The translations under genes and the position numbers were made by a program. The notes below the pieces were generated by a model. It was not told the DNA's origin and made no database searches. It was given only the letters and a program-made list of their open reading frames with translations. Shown here one piece after another: positions 33,846 to 43,811 of a stretch of 64,000 nucleotides of DNA; the first letter of the stretch is position 1, and each line of letters begins with the position of its first letter. Source of the DNA: Paraglaciecola mesophila (GTDB lineage: Bacteria; Pseudomonadota; Gammaproteobacteria; Enterobacterales; Alteromonadaceae); the NCBI RefSeq assembly GCF_009906955.1, contig NZ_CP047656.1, forward strand, positions 4,029,001 to 4,093,000, read 5' to 3'.

Positions 33846-34366
33846 ACGCCAAGTCCTTAGTGGTTTTTCGAGTCATTTAACGCGGACAAACAGTGTACTG
33901 TATTCGTCCTGAGCAGAATAGAGCTGCCTATTTTTTGCTAATCGCGTTTATTCGTTCTTTTTCAACCTTAGGTATTTCCCCTCGTAGACTCTTTGCTTAT
34001 TCCCTTGAGTGACAATTTTTTTGGGGCGTGGTTATGCGCTAATATGGAGCTCAGATCGAAGGTATTGCCGTTAGTTAGGTACAAATGGAACGTTTTACCC
34101 TCTATTTATCATCATTTCGATGAGGTTAAGCCGTTGATTTAATTGCTTTGTTTTTAAGCATTTTGCTGTGAAATTTGTAACCGAATATGTGAAGTTGTCT
34201 TGATGGGCAATTTTCGTGGTAATAGTGTTCTCAGTTCAGGCAACTGGGCAACCACATCAGCTGTTATAAAAACAATAATAAATCGTACTTCTGAGCGGAC
34301 AGAATGCAATAACAGAAGACGATGCAGTGTTGATTACTCCACATTGACATTGGGACACACAACACA
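33846..34366. other. Divergent region between sbcD and the second TonB receptor
   Basis: No gene. AAGGA for sbcD lies at 33854-33858 (minus strand). The long leader before the TonB receptor is AT-rich with no terminator-antiterminator pair or riboswitch that I recognise. Confidence 0.35.
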
Positions 34367-36898
34367 ATGAATAAAACACATACCTTTAAAGCAAAAGACC
34401 ATTGGCTAAAAGTCGCCCTGATGATGAGTGCATCGTCAGTCATTTTGAGCTCAGCAAATGCTTATGCTCAAGAGCAAGCGACAGAGGCCGCAGAGGACTT
34501 AGAAAAAATCAGCGTTATCGGCTCTCGCCGTTTAGGGCGTACGGTTGAAGACAGCCCAGTACCTATCGATATCATTGGAGCTGATTCACTTAGCACTACA
34601 GGGCAAACTGAAACCAATATGATATTGGGCAACTTGCTGCCGAGTTTCAACTTTCCCCAGCCGTCATTAACGGATGGTACGGACCATGTTCGCCCAGCGC
34701 AGTTGCGCGGTTTAGCGCCTGACCACACGCTAGTATTGGTCAATGGTAAACGTCGTCACTCGAACGCTTTGCTTAACTTGAATGGTTCTACAGGTCGTGG
34801 CTCGTCAGCGGTTGATTTAAACGCTATCCCAGCTAATGCCATTGAACGCATCGAAGTACTGCGCGACGGTGCTGCTGCTCAGTATGGGTCAGATGCAATT
34901 GCTGGGGTGATTAACATTGTTTTAAAAAGTGCTAGCAGCGGTGGTTCGGCCTCTGTTACTTATGGTGCGAACGTAACAACCATGGACGGTGTGCCTGATT
35001 TAAAAGATGTTGGCATCGACGATAACGGCGACCTTGCATTCACCGAAGGCGGCGACCGTGAATTAACAGACGGACAAACGGCCACCATGCGCGCCAATAT
35101 GGGGTTTTCATTAGGGGATGATGGTTTTTTCAATTTGTCCGCTGAATTTCGAGATCGCAGTGCGAGCAATCGCTCTGATTATGACCAACGTGAAAACTAC
35201 GCTCGGCTAGAAGACGGCTCTTTAGATCCTCGCGAATTAACTTGGGATCGCTACAACCATAACTTTGGCAATGGTGATGTTGAAGACATGGCGGTGTTTT
35301 ATAATGCGGGCCTTGAGTTAAATGAAAATGCAGAGCTTTATTCGTTCGGTTCATACAGTACGCGAGAAGGGGAAGGGGGCGGTTTTTATCGTCGAGCCCA
35401 AGACAGCCGTAACATCGAAGCTATTTACCCTGATGGCTTCTTGCCGATTATTACCTCTGACATCAACGATTACTCATTTGCTACGGGAGTGAAAGGGTTT
35501 TTAAGCGATTGGAACTATGACCTGTCGGCGGTGTACGGTGAAGATGAGTTCGAATTTGGGGTGAAAAACAGTTTGAACACTTCACTTGGTCCCACAAGCC
35601 AGACAGTATTTGATGCAGGCACGCTAATATACGATCAACTAACCATTAACCTAGATTTAAGCCGCGAAATTGATGTGGACGGTTTAGCCAGTGGGGTAAA
35701 CGTGGCAGTTGGTGCTGAGTATCGTCGTGAAGGTTATGAAATCAAAGCGGGTGAAGAAGCATCTTACATTCAAGGCCCGTTTGACGGCGCAGCGGGCTCT
35801 CAAGTTTTCCCTGGCTTTACCCCAGAATCTGCGGGTGATAATAGTCGCCACAACGTTAGTTTATACGTGGATCTAGAAGCTTATATAACCGATAACTGGA
35901 ATGTCACTGTTGCTGCTCGTTATGAAGACTATTCTGATTTTGGCTCAACGGTGAATGGCAAGTTTGCTACGCGATATACGCTAACCGAAGAGATTGCCCT
36001 GCGTGCGTCGGTATCAACAGGCTTTAGGGCACCTTCGCTACAACAGCAGTATTTTACCTCTATTGCGACTGTATTTGTGGACGGCGAGCCAACTGAAACC
36101 GGCACGTTTGCCCCTGACAGTGAAGTGGCTCAAGCGCTAGGCTCACCTGGTTTAGATGCTGAAGAAGCGGTGAACTATGGTGCAGGTATTACTTGGTCGC
36201 CAGATTCGAACTTTAGCTTGTCAGTAGATTACTACAATATTGAAATTGACGATCGTATTGTGCTGTCGAATAACTTGTCTGGTGAGGGGATTGAAACCTT
36301 ATTGGCCGGCACAGGTGCAAACCGCGCGCGCTTCTTTTTAAATGCGATCGATAGCGAAACATCCGGTGTTGATGTGGTGGCCTCTTATAACACCGACATT
36401 CAAAACTGGGGTGATATTGCCTTTAACGCGGGCTTTAACTACAACAAAAATGAAGTAACTGACATCATCGACCCGCCAGCCGTGTTGGCTGGTGCTGGTG
36501 TGGACCAAGGTAACTTGTTCTCTGATGTAGAGCTACGTCGTTTTGAAGTGGGCTCACCGAAAACCAAACTTAACTTGAGCGCTGTGTGGAGCATGGATGA
36601 GTGGCATGCTACGTTGCGAACCACTCGATACGGCGAAACTCAAGAGCCATCGAGCGATCCTGCGACCAATGAAGTACTACCTGAAAAATGGGTAACCGAT
36701 TTAGATGTAGGCTACGAGGTAACAGAAAATCTAACGCTGACATTAGGCGCAAACAATTTATTTGATGTTTACCCTGATACGACTCGTGAATTGGTGCAGG
36801 ATGTGGGCACGTTCTCGCGCTTGTTCCCATATTCTGGGTTCTCGCCATTTGGTTTCTCTGGCCGTTTCGTTTACGGAAAGGTTTCAGTTACGTTTTAA
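34367..36898 (+). CDS. TonB-dependent outer-membrane receptor
   Basis: An 843-residue TonB receptor. The signal peptide ends near ANAYAQEQ, followed by a TonB box-like LEKISVIGSR. The plug has DHVRPAQLRGLAPDHTLVL-type and NGKRRHSNALLNLNG segments and ends in IERIEVLRDGAAAQYGSDA. A long 22-stranded barrel follows, ending KVSVTF (terminal Phe). The NGKRRH plug type is common in Alteromonadales and Caulobacter-like receptors for plant or algal compounds, but the substrate cannot be assigned. It is monocistronic with a strong terminator. Confidence 0.94.
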   Translation: MNKTHTFKAKDHWLKVALMMSASSVILSSANAYAQEQATEAAEDLEKISVIGSRRLGRTVEDSPVPIDIIGADSLSTTGQTETNMILGNLLPSFNFPQPSLTDGTDHVRPAQLRGLAPDHTLVLVNGKRRHSNALLNLNGSTGRGSSAVDLNAIPANAIERIEVLRDGAAAQYGSDAIAGVINIVLKSASSGGSASVTYGANVTTMDGVPDLKDVGIDDNGDLAFTEGGDRELTDGQTATMRANMGFSLGDDGFFNLSAEFRDRSASNRSDYDQRENYARLEDGSLDPRELTWDRYNHNFGNGDVEDMAVFYNAGLELNENAELYSFGSYSTREGEGGGFYRRAQDSRNIEAIYPDGFLPIITSDINDYSFATGVKGFLSDWNYDLSAVYGEDEFEFGVKNSLNTSLGPTSQTVFDAGTLIYDQLTINLDLSREIDVDGLASGVNVAVGAEYRREGYEIKAGEEASYIQGPFDGAAGSQVFPGFTPESAGDNSRHNVSLYVDLEAYITDNWNVTVAARYEDYSDFGSTVNGKFATRYTLTEEIALRASVSTGFRAPSLQQQYFTSIATVFVDGEPTETGTFAPDSEVAQALGSPGLDAEEAVNYGAGITWSPDSNFSLSVDYYNIEIDDRIVLSNNLSGEGIETLLAGTGANRARFFLNAIDSETSGVDVVASYNTDIQNWGDIAFNAGFNYNKNEVTDIIDPPAVLAGAGVDQGNLFSDVELRRFEVGSPKTKLNLSAVWSMDEWHATLRTTRYGETQEPSSDPATNEVLPEKWVTDLDVGYEVTENLTLTLGANNLFDVYPDTTRELVQDVGTFSRLFPYSGFSPFGFSGRFVYGKVSVTF

Positions 36899-36909
36899 AT
36901 GCTATTTCA

Positions 36910-36932
36910 GCGCACTTAACTGCTAAGTGCGC
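36910..36932 (+). other. Nine-bp hairpin after the TonB receptor
   Basis: GCGCACTTA (36910-36918) pairs perfectly with TAAGTGCGC (36924-36932). There is no T tract, and it lies just before the true terminator. Confidence 0.6.
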
Positions 36933-36950
36933 CTATTGATAGGTTAATTT

Positions 36951-36984
36951 AATCGGCCTTGGTGTACACTGAGGCCGATTTTTT
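36951..36984 (+). terminator. Rho-independent terminator of the TonB receptor gene
   Basis: AATCGGCCT (36951-36959) pairs perfectly with AGGCCGATT (36972-36980), followed by TTTT. Confidence 0.9.
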
Positions 36985-37037
36985 ATGCCTGTTTCAGCCA
37001 TCTTGGCTGACTATTTGACCCAGCAAAGTGCAGGTGA

Positions 37038-37880
37038 TTACTCTGGTGTTTCCACCGTTAAATAATAACCGGAATACTTGCGCATATTAATCACGCGGTC
37101 TCCATCTAGCATCCAGTATTGGCCTTTGATACCTTGCAATACTCCGCTAAAAGACAATTCTTTATCTAGGTTTATCGATTTTACTTTTTCAGGGTACTGA
37201 GCCACAGGGTAATGAATATCTACCGGGGGAAGATCAAGAATATCAATGGCTTGAAAGCCATACTCTTCGGTGATTTCGTCTAACTGATCTTCTATTTCGG
37301 TAATCAAATCTTCTTTTAATTGCTGTAAATCAACCATGTCAGGTTGGCCTTTGAGCATGGTGCGCCAGTTGGTTTTATCCGCAATAAACTCTTTCATGGC
37401 TGTCTCGACTAAACCACTGGTAAGTCGGTTCTGAACCCTCATGATGGCCATAGCCTGAGTGGCACCTTGATCAAGCCAGCGACTTGAAACCGCATCACTC
37501 ACATGACGGGTAATCCCCACCTTGATGGTGCCTGTATTGGCTAAATAGACATAATGATCAGTTAGGCAGTTTGCTTCGCCCCAGCTTGGCTCACGGCAGG
37601 TGCCTGCATCATAATGGCAAAGCTCAGGCTTAATAATACAGGTATCGCATTGGGCCAATTTAGTCAGGCAGCGATAGCAGTAACCCTGATTGAAACTCTT
37701 CTTGGTTTTAGCTTGGCAATGCACGCAGTTGATTTGGTTATCAAAACTCACGTTAAGTTTTTTACCGAGCAAGGGGGTCATATCGATGAATTGCTCGCCT
37801 ATGGGTAATTGGTACTGAGCATGATGCTCGGCATCGGTGGATACGCGCATTTTGCGAATATTACCTTGATAAATGGTCAT
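37038..37880 (-). CDS. DUF2797-family zinc-binding protein
   Basis: A 280-residue protein of the DUF2797 family. A cysteine-rich N-terminal part contains CVHCQAKT, GYCYRCLT and CDTC pairs, consistent with zinc binding. The conserved TGTIKVGITRH segment follows, resembling a GIY-YIG-like or nucleic-acid-binding strand. No catalytic function is established for the family. It is divergent from the kinase-like gene. Confidence 0.83.
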   Translation of the reverse strand: MTIYQGNIRKMRVSTDAEHHAQYQLPIGEQFIDMTPLLGKKLNVSFDNQINCVHCQAKTKKSFNQGYCYRCLTKLAQCDTCIIKPELCHYDAGTCREPSWGEANCLTDHYVYLANTGTIKVGITRHVSDAVSSRWLDQGATQAMAIMRVQNRLTSGLVETAMKEFIADKTNWRTMLKGQPDMVDLQQLKEDLITEIEDQLDEITEEYGFQAIDILDLPPVDIHYPVAQYPEKVKSINLDKELSFSGVLQGIKGQYWMLDGDRVINMRKYSGYYLTVETPE

Positions 37881-38035
37881 GTTGGTCTGGTCCTGTGTAC
37901 AAATTTAACGCCGAAAAACAGTGTGGCGATAGCAGCACACTATTGTGACAGCCTAAAGCCTTGATTGCCAAAGTAACCTTAAGGCAAAATAGTTGTACCA
38001 TCCGCATATTAGTTTCCCGCTGAACATAGGCAAGC

Positions 38036-39022
38036 ATGCAGTTACTTTTAGCCATACGTGAACACATTGACGATCCTCACGCTACCAAACAAGAGCGCTT
38101 ACAGTGCTTGTGGAGCGAGTATGGTGAGATTGCCCGCTACTATAGCCCTAAGCTGGGCATGTCGTTCATTGCGAAGCATGTTTCACCGCCCAATGAGGTG
38201 AAGCATCCTCGAGGTTGGCACAGTGACGTGGGGCATCAACGAAAACTGCGCTCTTATCAAATAGAGGCCGAGTTTTATCAATCTTTTGCGGGCTTGTGTG
38301 GCCATGATTGCTACGTACCTGCATTTCTAGGGTTGCTAAAAGATACGTATAACCCAGAGCAACAAACCTTGCTTATGGAAGACTTACAAAGCAGCGGCTT
38401 TACGCTGGTGCATTCAAGAGTGACAGATGCCCACATTAAAACCGTGCTTTGTTGGTTAGCGCACTTTCATGGGCGTTTTATGCATATCGACATTTCTGCT
38501 TTGTGGCCGGTCGGCAGTTATTGGTATTTGGCTACGCGCCAAGCTGAATATACGGTGATGCCGGATAGCGCATTAAAGCGCGCTGCGCAGGGTATCGATC
38601 ACAGGCTAAATCATGCTCGTTTTCAATCCCTTTTACATGGCGATGCAAAGCTGGCGAATTTCTGTTTTAGCGAACAAAAGAAAGTCGCCGCAGTGGATTT
38701 TCAATATGTAGGCCGAGGTGTTGGGGTCAAAGACGTGATGTACTTACTTGGTAGTTGTTTAACAGGCAAACAATTACAGGAACAGCATGACGCCTATGTG
38801 GATTATTATTTTGCCGTGTTAAAAACAGCGCTGCTATCACCCTGCTCAAGTGAGGATAACCAAGATTGGGTAGTAGAGCTTGAGCAAGAATGGCGTGAGC
38901 TTATCCCTTTTGCATGGGCCGATTTTAATCGATTTTTACTTGGTTGGAGCCCTGAACATGTGAAAATTAATGATTTTATGCAACGCCAGACTGCACAAGT
39001 TCTTTCCCTTTACGAGAGCTAA
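38036..39022 (+). CDS. EcKL/aminoglycoside-phosphotransferase-like kinase
   Basis: A 328-residue APH-fold kinase. The catalytic loop HGDAKLANFCF (around residue 201; H-G-D and N) and the DFQYVGRG metal motif are intact. The N-terminal lobe contains FIAKHVSPP for the ATP lysine. It most resembles the ecdysteroid-kinase-like (DUF1679/EcKL) branch, which phosphorylates small alcohols. The substrate is unknown and it is not evidence of antibiotic resistance. Single gene. Confidence 0.82.
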   Translation: MQLLLAIREHIDDPHATKQERLQCLWSEYGEIARYYSPKLGMSFIAKHVSPPNEVKHPRGWHSDVGHQRKLRSYQIEAEFYQSFAGLCGHDCYVPAFLGLLKDTYNPEQQTLLMEDLQSSGFTLVHSRVTDAHIKTVLCWLAHFHGRFMHIDISALWPVGSYWYLATRQAEYTVMPDSALKRAAQGIDHRLNHARFQSLLHGDAKLANFCFSEQKKVAAVDFQYVGRGVGVKDVMYLLGSCLTGKQLQEQHDAYVDYYFAVLKTALLSPCSSEDNQDWVVELEQEWRELIPFAWADFNRFLLGWSPEHVKINDFMQRQTAQVLSLYES

Positions 39023-39202
39023 GGGAGAGATTAGGCCCTCAAAGGGATGGCTTAAGGTTTATTTTTTATTTCGGTGGCGTTATGTGTTTTCTTATTGTGA
39101 TTGAATTATGTTGCCATAGGCTACAAGCTAACGTGTTGTGATATGACCTTAGGTCGCGGGATCGTTTCTACTTGAAACCGTTGACACGAAAGAGCAAAAA
39201 AT

Positions 39203-39889
39203 ATGCGCCAAAATTTACTCGTTTTAAATATTAAGCGAGCGCTAAAGCTTAATTTCAAGCCTGCTTTGTGTTTACAGGTGATAGCGTTAGGTATTGGTTT
39301 AAGTTTTTTTTATTGGCCCGCAAGTCAGCCTGTGTTCAATTTTTTCGCTGAACTTAAAGCCCAATACGGTGTTGGCTATGCGATTGCATCAACAGCTGTG
39401 TTTGGTGGACTCCTGCCATATTCGTATTTGTTATTGTCTGGACAGGTACATTTCAAACCTCTTCGACAGCTATTGTTCTACTGTGTTTTGTGGGCAGTGA
39501 TGGGATGGATAGTCGATGAGTTCTACAGTTTGCAAATTACCTTATTTGGTAGTGATACAGATGTGACTACGCTTATTAAAAAAATGGCCTTCGATCAGTT
39601 CGTATTTAGCGCACTATTAACCTGCCCCTTTTTAACCTTATGTTATCAATACAAAGATACGCAGTTCAATTTGAAACGCACGATTATGTCGCTCGATAAA
39701 CGGCTGCTTTTACTTTACTTACCCACCACAATCGTCACCAATTGGTTAGTCTGGATCCCATCGGTTTTACTCATTTATCTAATGCCACCTGAGCTGCAAA
39801 TTCCGCTTTTTAATTTGGTGCTTTGCTTTTTTGTTCTAGTACTGGCCATATTAAATACCGACGCAGAGGCAGCCGCAGCCGCTGATTGA
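39203..39889 (+). CDS. Membrane protein resembling Mpv17/PMP22 family
   Basis: A 228-residue protein with about five membrane helices. A conserved-looking DQFVFSALLTCPF segment and a C-terminal TNWLVWIPSVLLIYLMPPEL segment with LFNLVLCFF recall the Mpv17/PMP22 signature (D-Q...P, then W..W-P...N-F..V-P). That family is mainly eukaryotic (mitochondrial and peroxisomal channels). Similarity is by eye only, and the terminal Ala-rich tail is unusual. It starts at ATG after a weak ribosome site. An unrelated bacterial membrane protein is the alternative. Confidence 0.6.
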   Translation: MRQNLLVLNIKRALKLNFKPALCLQVIALGIGLSFFYWPASQPVFNFFAELKAQYGVGYAIASTAVFGGLLPYSYLLLSGQVHFKPLRQLLFYCVLWAVMGWIVDEFYSLQITLFGSDTDVTTLIKKMAFDQFVFSALLTCPFLTLCYQYKDTQFNLKRTIMSLDKRLLLLYLPTTIVTNWLVWIPSVLLIYLMPPELQIPLFNLVLCFFVLVLAILNTDAEAAAAAD

Positions 39890-40257
39890 GGTCTCTTGAG
39901 CAGCCGTTACCATAAAGTGCGGACGAATAGGCCCCAGGTTCTGAACTCGGAATAATACACGTGAATATAACTGAGATGAAAAAGATAATTGTCCTGAGCA
40001 GTTGTTTTTCTTTACACTGACTTTTCAGGTAATAAAACTAACCATTTGTTTTGTTGCATTATTGTATGAAGTTGTACGCTATTGGTGCCCAGCAAAATTT
40101 AACCTTGGGTAAATTGCGCAGATCAAGGTTAGCGTTTATTCTTTTTGTATGGGTAGAAAAAGCGTTTCATACCTGTGCTATCAGTTGGTAGCGAGATTGA
40201 TAGGTAATGAAGGCAACGTTTTATCTCACTTAACCAAGAGGCAGTCACCTCAATATT
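39890..40257. other. Intergenic region with no recognised feature
   Basis: AT-rich sequence between the membrane protein and the GGDEF-EAL gene. I see no hairpin with a T tract, riboswitch or small gene that I can support. Confidence 0.35.
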
Positions 40258-42312
40258 ATGATAGTTCATGAAGAAGCCATAAAAGACGCGGTTTATCAAT
40301 TATTCGATGAAGTAGATGCGCTTTCGGTGCAAGGGTACGATGAAGAGCGCAATGTTATTTATTGGAACTTAGGGAGCGAATTGCTTTATGGTTACACAGA
40401 AGAAGAGGCGTTAGGTAAAAAGCTAGAAGACCTCATATTTCCCGATTTTATGCGCGAACCTGTTATTGAAGCTCACAGTGATTGGATTCACAAAGGCATC
40501 AAAATTCCTGCCGAAGAACTCACATTACGTCACAAAAATGGTGGTGATGTCAGTGTGTTTTCAAGCCATGTTTTGTTTACCAATGAGCATAACAAGCATG
40601 AAATGTACTGTATTGATATTAACCTAGCAGAAGTCAGACAAGCCCAAGCCCAAGCCCAATTTAAAGACAATATGCTCGAAGCCGTGTTTGAGGCAACCCC
40701 AGACGTATTTTTGTTGATAGATGAAAATGGCACGATTATCGATTATCACGCTGGAGACAATGAAGAGCTCTATGCTTTGCCCAAAGATTGTATTGGCCAG
40801 TCAATAAACGATTTTTTTTCTGAGCCTGTGGCACGTAAGTTTACTGTGCACAATGCCATTGCTTTCACCCAAGGCGGCATTTCTACCTTTGAGTACGAAG
40901 TCGAACTGGCAAGCGAGGTGCGCTATTTTGAGGCAAGGCTAAGTCACCTGAGCGCTTATAAACAAGTCGTAGTTATTATCCGAGATATTACTGAGCAGCA
41001 TAAAGCGGCACAAAGTATACGCCAACACGCTTACTTTGATAGTTTAACCTCGTTACCCAATCGCTTTTTATCGCTGGACCGTTTGTCGCAAATGCTTAAA
41101 GAGGCCCAAAGAAGTAAAGAAAAAGTCGCGTTATTGTTTTTAGATTTAGATGACTTTAAAAAAGTAAACGATTCACTCGGCCATGAAGTTGGCGATAAGT
41201 TACTTAAAGAGGTTGCCAATAAATTAACCTTAGCATTACGTAAAGCTGACACTGTCGGACGTCTTGGGGGAGACGAATTTATCGTGTTATTGCGTTCATT
41301 AACAGGGGATAGTGACGCCATCGATATCGCTGAAAATTTATTGGAAATTTTTCGAGAGCCATTTGAAATAGATGGCAAAGAGCTCGTGCTCACCTTGAGT
41401 ATTGGCATAGTGACCTATACCGAAAACGGTGATAGCGCTTCTGATTTATTGCGTCATGCAGACGCTGCTATGTACCAATCAAAGCTGTCAGGCCGCAATA
41501 CCTATTCATTTTTTACCCAAGAAATGAGTGACGTAATGCTGCGTCGTTTAGAAATAGAAGAACAGTTGAATCATGCGTTGCAGCGCGATGAATTTGAAGT
41601 GTATTACCAACCAAAATTCGACGTGAAAAGTAAAAAAATGATAGGGGCTGAAGCGTTGTTACGCTGGCGAAATCCCCTTTTAGGAAATGTGACGCCTGAC
41701 GAATTTATTCCCATTGCTGAACATACGGGAATGATTGTGCCCATTGGTAAGTATGTGCTTAAACAGTCATTAGCTTTTTTAAATGACTGGAACACCACCC
41801 ATCAGCAACAGTATACGATTGCTGTAAATTTATCCCCTAGGCAGTTTAGAGATAAAGCCCTGATTAGCTTTATCGCGCAAACGTTGCGCGATGAAAAGAT
41901 CGCGCCCCACAGCCTAGAATTTGAAATTACCGAAGGGGTATTAATGGCTGGAAATTCCTACATTGATGATGCTTTAGAAAACCTACATCAATTAGGAGTG
42001 AAGTTATCAATGGATGATTTCGGTACTGGCTATTCTTCCTTGAGTTATTTACGCCAATATTCGTTTGACATATTAAAAATTGATCGCAGTTTTATTAGCG
42101 GTATCACTGAAAAGAAAGAAGATCTTGATCTTGTTAAAGCCACGATAGCACTGGCTCATAGTTTAGACTTAAGCGTGGTTGCTGAGGGGGTTGAAACACA
42201 TGAGCAGTTACTTTTGTTAGATGAACTTGGCTGCGATTTGGTACAAGGTTATTACTTCAGCAAGCCTATTCCGGCAGAAGATGCGCTTGATTTTCGCTAT
42301 CCGGCAAACTGA
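40258..42312 (+). CDS. PAS-PAS-GGDEF-EAL cyclic-di-GMP protein
   Basis: A 684-residue cytoplasmic signalling protein. Two PAS domains (about residues 10-125 and 140-250) precede a GGDEF domain (GGDEF intact at about 337-341) and an EAL domain (EAL intact at about 464; DDFGTGYSSLSYL and EGVET motifs also present). Both synthesis and hydrolysis of cyclic di-GMP are possible by sequence. The EAL metal and loop-6 motifs look complete, so phosphodiesterase activity is likely. Soluble PAS input suggests redox, light or ligand sensing. ATG start; single gene. Confidence 0.93.
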   Translation: MIVHEEAIKDAVYQLFDEVDALSVQGYDEERNVIYWNLGSELLYGYTEEEALGKKLEDLIFPDFMREPVIEAHSDWIHKGIKIPAEELTLRHKNGGDVSVFSSHVLFTNEHNKHEMYCIDINLAEVRQAQAQAQFKDNMLEAVFEATPDVFLLIDENGTIIDYHAGDNEELYALPKDCIGQSINDFFSEPVARKFTVHNAIAFTQGGISTFEYEVELASEVRYFEARLSHLSAYKQVVVIIRDITEQHKAAQSIRQHAYFDSLTSLPNRFLSLDRLSQMLKEAQRSKEKVALLFLDLDDFKKVNDSLGHEVGDKLLKEVANKLTLALRKADTVGRLGGDEFIVLLRSLTGDSDAIDIAENLLEIFREPFEIDGKELVLTLSIGIVTYTENGDSASDLLRHADAAMYQSKLSGRNTYSFFTQEMSDVMLRRLEIEEQLNHALQRDEFEVYYQPKFDVKSKKMIGAEALLRWRNPLLGNVTPDEFIPIAEHTGMIVPIGKYVLKQSLAFLNDWNTTHQQQYTIAVNLSPRQFRDKALISFIAQTLRDEKIAPHSLEFEITEGVLMAGNSYIDDALENLHQLGVKLSMDDFGTGYSSLSYLRQYSFDILKIDRSFISGITEKKEDLDLVKATIALAHSLDLSVVAEGVETHEQLLLLDELGCDLVQGYYFSKPIPAEDALDFRYPAN

Positions 42313-42393
42313 GCTGAGTAAGCATGTTGTGCCCACTTGGCTAAGTCATCTAGCGGACATAGATTAACTAACGGACAAAATACATTGCAGTAT

Positions 42394-42427
42394 CCATGCT
42401 TACCCCCTCTGGTAGAGGTAAGCATGG
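42394..42427 (-). terminator. Bulged 14-bp hairpin after the GDSL hydrolase gene
   Basis: CCATGCTTA/TAAGCATGG and CCTCT/AGAGG are stacked into one arm with three unpaired C residues on one side and a GGT loop. It lies between the convergent GGDEF-EAL and GDSL genes and may terminate either. The T tract is weak. Confidence 0.6.
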
Positions 42428-42435
42428 AATAAGCC

Positions 42436-43353
42436 TTATGCTAAGGTTTTGCGGCGTATTCTTATCAGTAATAAGAACGTCATAGCAAACAAGGCAATGA
42501 TTGATGGTTCTGAAACGGCCAGTGCTGCTAGTGCAGCAGAGGCTATCAGTTGATGACCTACTGCGGTCGGGTGTACAGGATCCCAGAGTAAATACTCGTC
42601 TGGGTTGGTGCACAAGGTCATATTCGTTTCGTCAAGGCAGGGGTCTGATACATTACTTAAGTTGTAGTCGCTCGGGTTCATGGATATATCTACAAACGTA
42701 CTGAAGACATCAAATTGGGTAATGTTCAAGCCACTGCTTATGCCGTCTAAGCCACTTGCCAATGCCATGTTAAATTCAAACGCCCAAGGGGCGGCGATGG
42801 GAAGATTTGGCACCAGAAAATGCATCGCACCGGCTAGGGACAGTTCCAGCACACTGTCAACGATGTTTTGCGCAGCTTGGTTTGGGGTGTATGTGCCTGA
42901 CGTTCCATTTTGCAGAAAGTCGTTACCTCCGGCCCAAATCACATACAGTGCGTCAACGTCGGCGGAACCCCCTGTTGAACTTAAGTAGCCCCCTAATTGC
43001 TGATTAAGCACTTGGTCACTGCGTTGCCCTCCAATAGCCCAATTTGTGCCCCCTGCGTAAGCGGTATTCGATGATACACCTAAGTCATTTGCTAAGTGTT
43101 CAACCCACACAGGACCATTTGAAAATCGACAATCAAAGTACGGTGGTTCGGGACAGAAACTAGGCGCGATAGCCTGCAGCGCGCCTGTGTCCGAAAGCGA
43201 ATCACCAAACACATGCATATCACTGATAGGCGCAGCATTTGCTGACGTACACAAGAGTAAAAGTAACGAAGCGCCACTGATTGAAAGTGTGTGCTTGATA
43301 TTACTGAATAAAGTACATAGTCCGCGGGTGAGCGGAAAAATTGTTGTTTTCAT
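42436..43353 (-). CDS. GDSL/SGNH hydrolase with PEP-CTERM anchor
   Basis: A 305-residue secreted hydrolase of the GDSL lipase/esterase type. A signal peptide ends near SANAAP. The block-I motif is FGDSLSD (S52), block III is WAGGNDF, and the C-terminal catalytic pair is in WDPVHPTA. The last residues form a PEP-CTERM-like sorting tail: SEPS, a hydrophobic helix (IIALFAMTFLLLI), then RIRRK. This predicts processing by an exosortase at the envelope. No exosortase gene is in the window. Likely substrates are lipids or esters. Confidence 0.88.
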   Translation of the reverse strand: MKTTIFPLTRGLCTLFSNIKHTLSISGASLLLLLCTSANAAPISDMHVFGDSLSDTGALQAIAPSFCPEPPYFDCRFSNGPVWVEHLANDLGVSSNTAYAGGTNWAIGGQRSDQVLNQQLGGYLSSTGGSADVDALYVIWAGGNDFLQNGTSGTYTPNQAAQNIVDSVLELSLAGAMHFLVPNLPIAAPWAFEFNMALASGLDGISSGLNITQFDVFSTFVDISMNPSDYNLSNVSDPCLDETNMTLCTNPDEYLLWDPVHPTAVGHQLIASAALAALAVSEPSIIALFAMTFLLLIRIRRKTLA

Positions 43354-43811
43354 TGTTTCACCTTACGGCGCTTCTCTACTGCCCAACGCCAATTAGAATT
43401 TATTGTTGTTATTATCCCTTCAGGGACAAGCATCAGCACAGAAGACTCCGAAAACACCGTGGAATTATCATGCCAGAAAGTTCTAATGCATTTTTCGAGC
43501 CCGCTAACAAAATCAATGGGTTAGGTATTTTTAGTACAAAAAGTAAGCTAGGTTGCAAAAAAATCCGACACAGGTTTACCACGCCCATCAATTAAAACTA
43601 ACTGAATCCTTCATTCACCGCCTTATATCGAAACAAAGTGCTCAGTGAAATCCGGGAGGGAGTGTGTTAATCGAAGAGCGAGCTGAAATTAACAAATTAC
43701 TAGCCGTTGATTTAAAACATGAGTAAATGCCCCAACATCCTAACTAGCTGTATTTGCGCGTGTTAAAAATGCGGCGAATTCGTTTCGATATTTATTTACT
43801 GTATTTTTGGG
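43354..43811. other. Intergenic region upstream of the ABC exporter
   Basis: No intact gene. A short frame near 43662-43724 (GTG, then LIEERAEINKLLAVDLKHE, stop) sits behind GGGAGG, but it is only about 20 codons and not recognised. It may be a fragment. Confidence 0.35.

Noticed and set aside
38036..39022. Aminoglycoside resistance enzyme
   Set aside because: It has the APH fold motifs but most resembles the EcKL branch and has no resistance-gene context.
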